Below are positions 63,246-64,000 of a stretch of 64,000 bases of DNA, in pieces. The DNA is from Rhopalosiphum padi (taxonomy: Eukaryota; Arthropoda; Insecta; Hemiptera; Aphididae). The translations under genes were made by a program, and so were the position numbers. The notes beneath the pieces were generated by a model, which was not told the DNA's origin, made no database searches, and saw only the letters and a program-made list of their open reading frames with translations. Positions within the stretch are counted from its first letter, which is position 1. The number at the start of each line of letters is the position of its first letter. Location: NCBI RefSeq assembly GCF_020882245.1, contig NC_083598.1:87425714-87489713 (forward strand). Reading direction: 5' to 3'.

Positions 63246-64000
63246 GTAAGTACAAATTGTATAATTATGTTAAAGATTATTTAATATTTTACACAAATAG
63301 TGAGTTCGGAATTAGATTAAAATACAACCACAATAGTTAATCGCGTACGTTTGGTACGGTAATTCATGTTGCGTACCATACGCGTGCGGATTTTAAAATA
63401 ACATTTTAATTTAATATTTAATATCGTTTTGGTTGTGTCGTCTGTTTAAAAAAAATAGATCAAGTAATTAATAATAAGTATTTAAATACACAATGTTAAT
63501 GAAACTGAATTATTTTTTAAATAATTTATAAGTTTAGGTATCGAAGTAATATTATATGTTATAGGTACTCATAGTTTGGTTTACATTTATATTCGTATCT
63601 TCCACTTTATAAGTTGATTAACTATATTATTTTTTATTGTTAGTAAATAATGATATTATAATGAAAAATACACTATCTTTTTAAATCCAAATCTATCAAA
63701 TCGTTTAATTATTTGTATCTTACGTTACATAAACATATTTAGGTACTATGATTAATCATAATTCATTATATATGGAATTACATCATAAAATATGATTAAA
63801 CATTAATCTTAGTTCTAATAAGTATAATGTATAAATACTGCATGCATTTTATTAATCATGACAATCGTGTATAACTAGTAGTACCTATTATACTGGCTAT
63901 ACTTAGTATAAAATAAAATATAGGAGTATTTACCGGAGAGTATTCATATACGTTTGTTTATTTAATAATAATAAGTATGTTTTAGATTAATTTAAATCGT
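63246..64000 (+). other. start of intron 2 of the 61676 gene
   Basis: Begins with GTAAGT. No further exon was seen before the window ends. Confidence 0.7.

Noticed and set aside
1..64000. tRNA, rRNA or CRISPR features
   Set aside because: No GTTCRANNC-type arm with matching acceptor stem, no rRNA-like conserved block and no regularly spaced direct repeats were noticed. A covariance-model scan would be needed to exclude small RNAs.

Overview
The window is eukaryotic nuclear DNA. By eye it is strongly AT-rich, with microsatellites, spliceosomal introns and very few protein-coding exons. The encoded Pin1 orthologue, the intron style, the many 'taggtacctata'-like strings and the load of small DNA transposons point to an insect, most likely an aphid or close hemipteran. 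That assignment is inference; nothing here proves the species. There is no operon structure, rRNA, CRISPR array or recognised tRNA.

Three gene loci are well supported. (1) A complete minus-strand gene at 44581-41810 with three exons (58, 213 and 221 nt) encodes a 163-residue Pin1/dodo-type peptidyl-prolyl isomerase. Every WW-domain and active-site residue falls at the same number as in human PIN1. (2) The first coding exon of a minus-strand, single-pass (type II-like) membrane protein lies at 26954-26735. It sits next to a CpG-rich, promoter-like island (about 26.95-28.1 kb), and the rest of the gene lies to the left and was not found. (3) The first two coding exons of a plus-strand gene lie at 61676-61842 and 63148-63245. 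They are joined in phase and encode an acidic then serine-rich N-terminus; the gene runs off the right edge.

Between these loci are several weaker coding candidates: an 80-codon minus ORF at 19775-19533, a 75-aa ORF at 36452 with a partial look-alike start at 37812, a minus ORF at 38275-38057, a 64-nt exon-like segment at 45483-45546, and a 53-aa ORF at 20484. None was recognised.

The clearest structure outside genes is transposon debris. Five elements have hAT-type termini (CAG...CTG) with exact or near-exact 8-bp target duplications: 33296-33547, 40132-40269, 47030-47740, 48576-48717 and 48391-49205. Two more, at 7787-8352 and 36062-36310, have 6/8 duplications. The 48576-48717 copy lies inside the 48391-49205 element, so there is nested insertion. 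A different family, with termini resembling ACARGGTGATTC and TA flanks, has two copies in opposite orientation (447-903 and 19897-20449). An older interspersed repeat is present at 36.7-37.5 kb and 39.9-40.3 kb, the second copy split by a hAT insertion.

No convincing undescribed system was found. The best leads are the unrecognised exons, the dyad cluster upstream of the 61676 start codon, and the nested non-autonomous transposons, for which no transposase gene is visible in the window.
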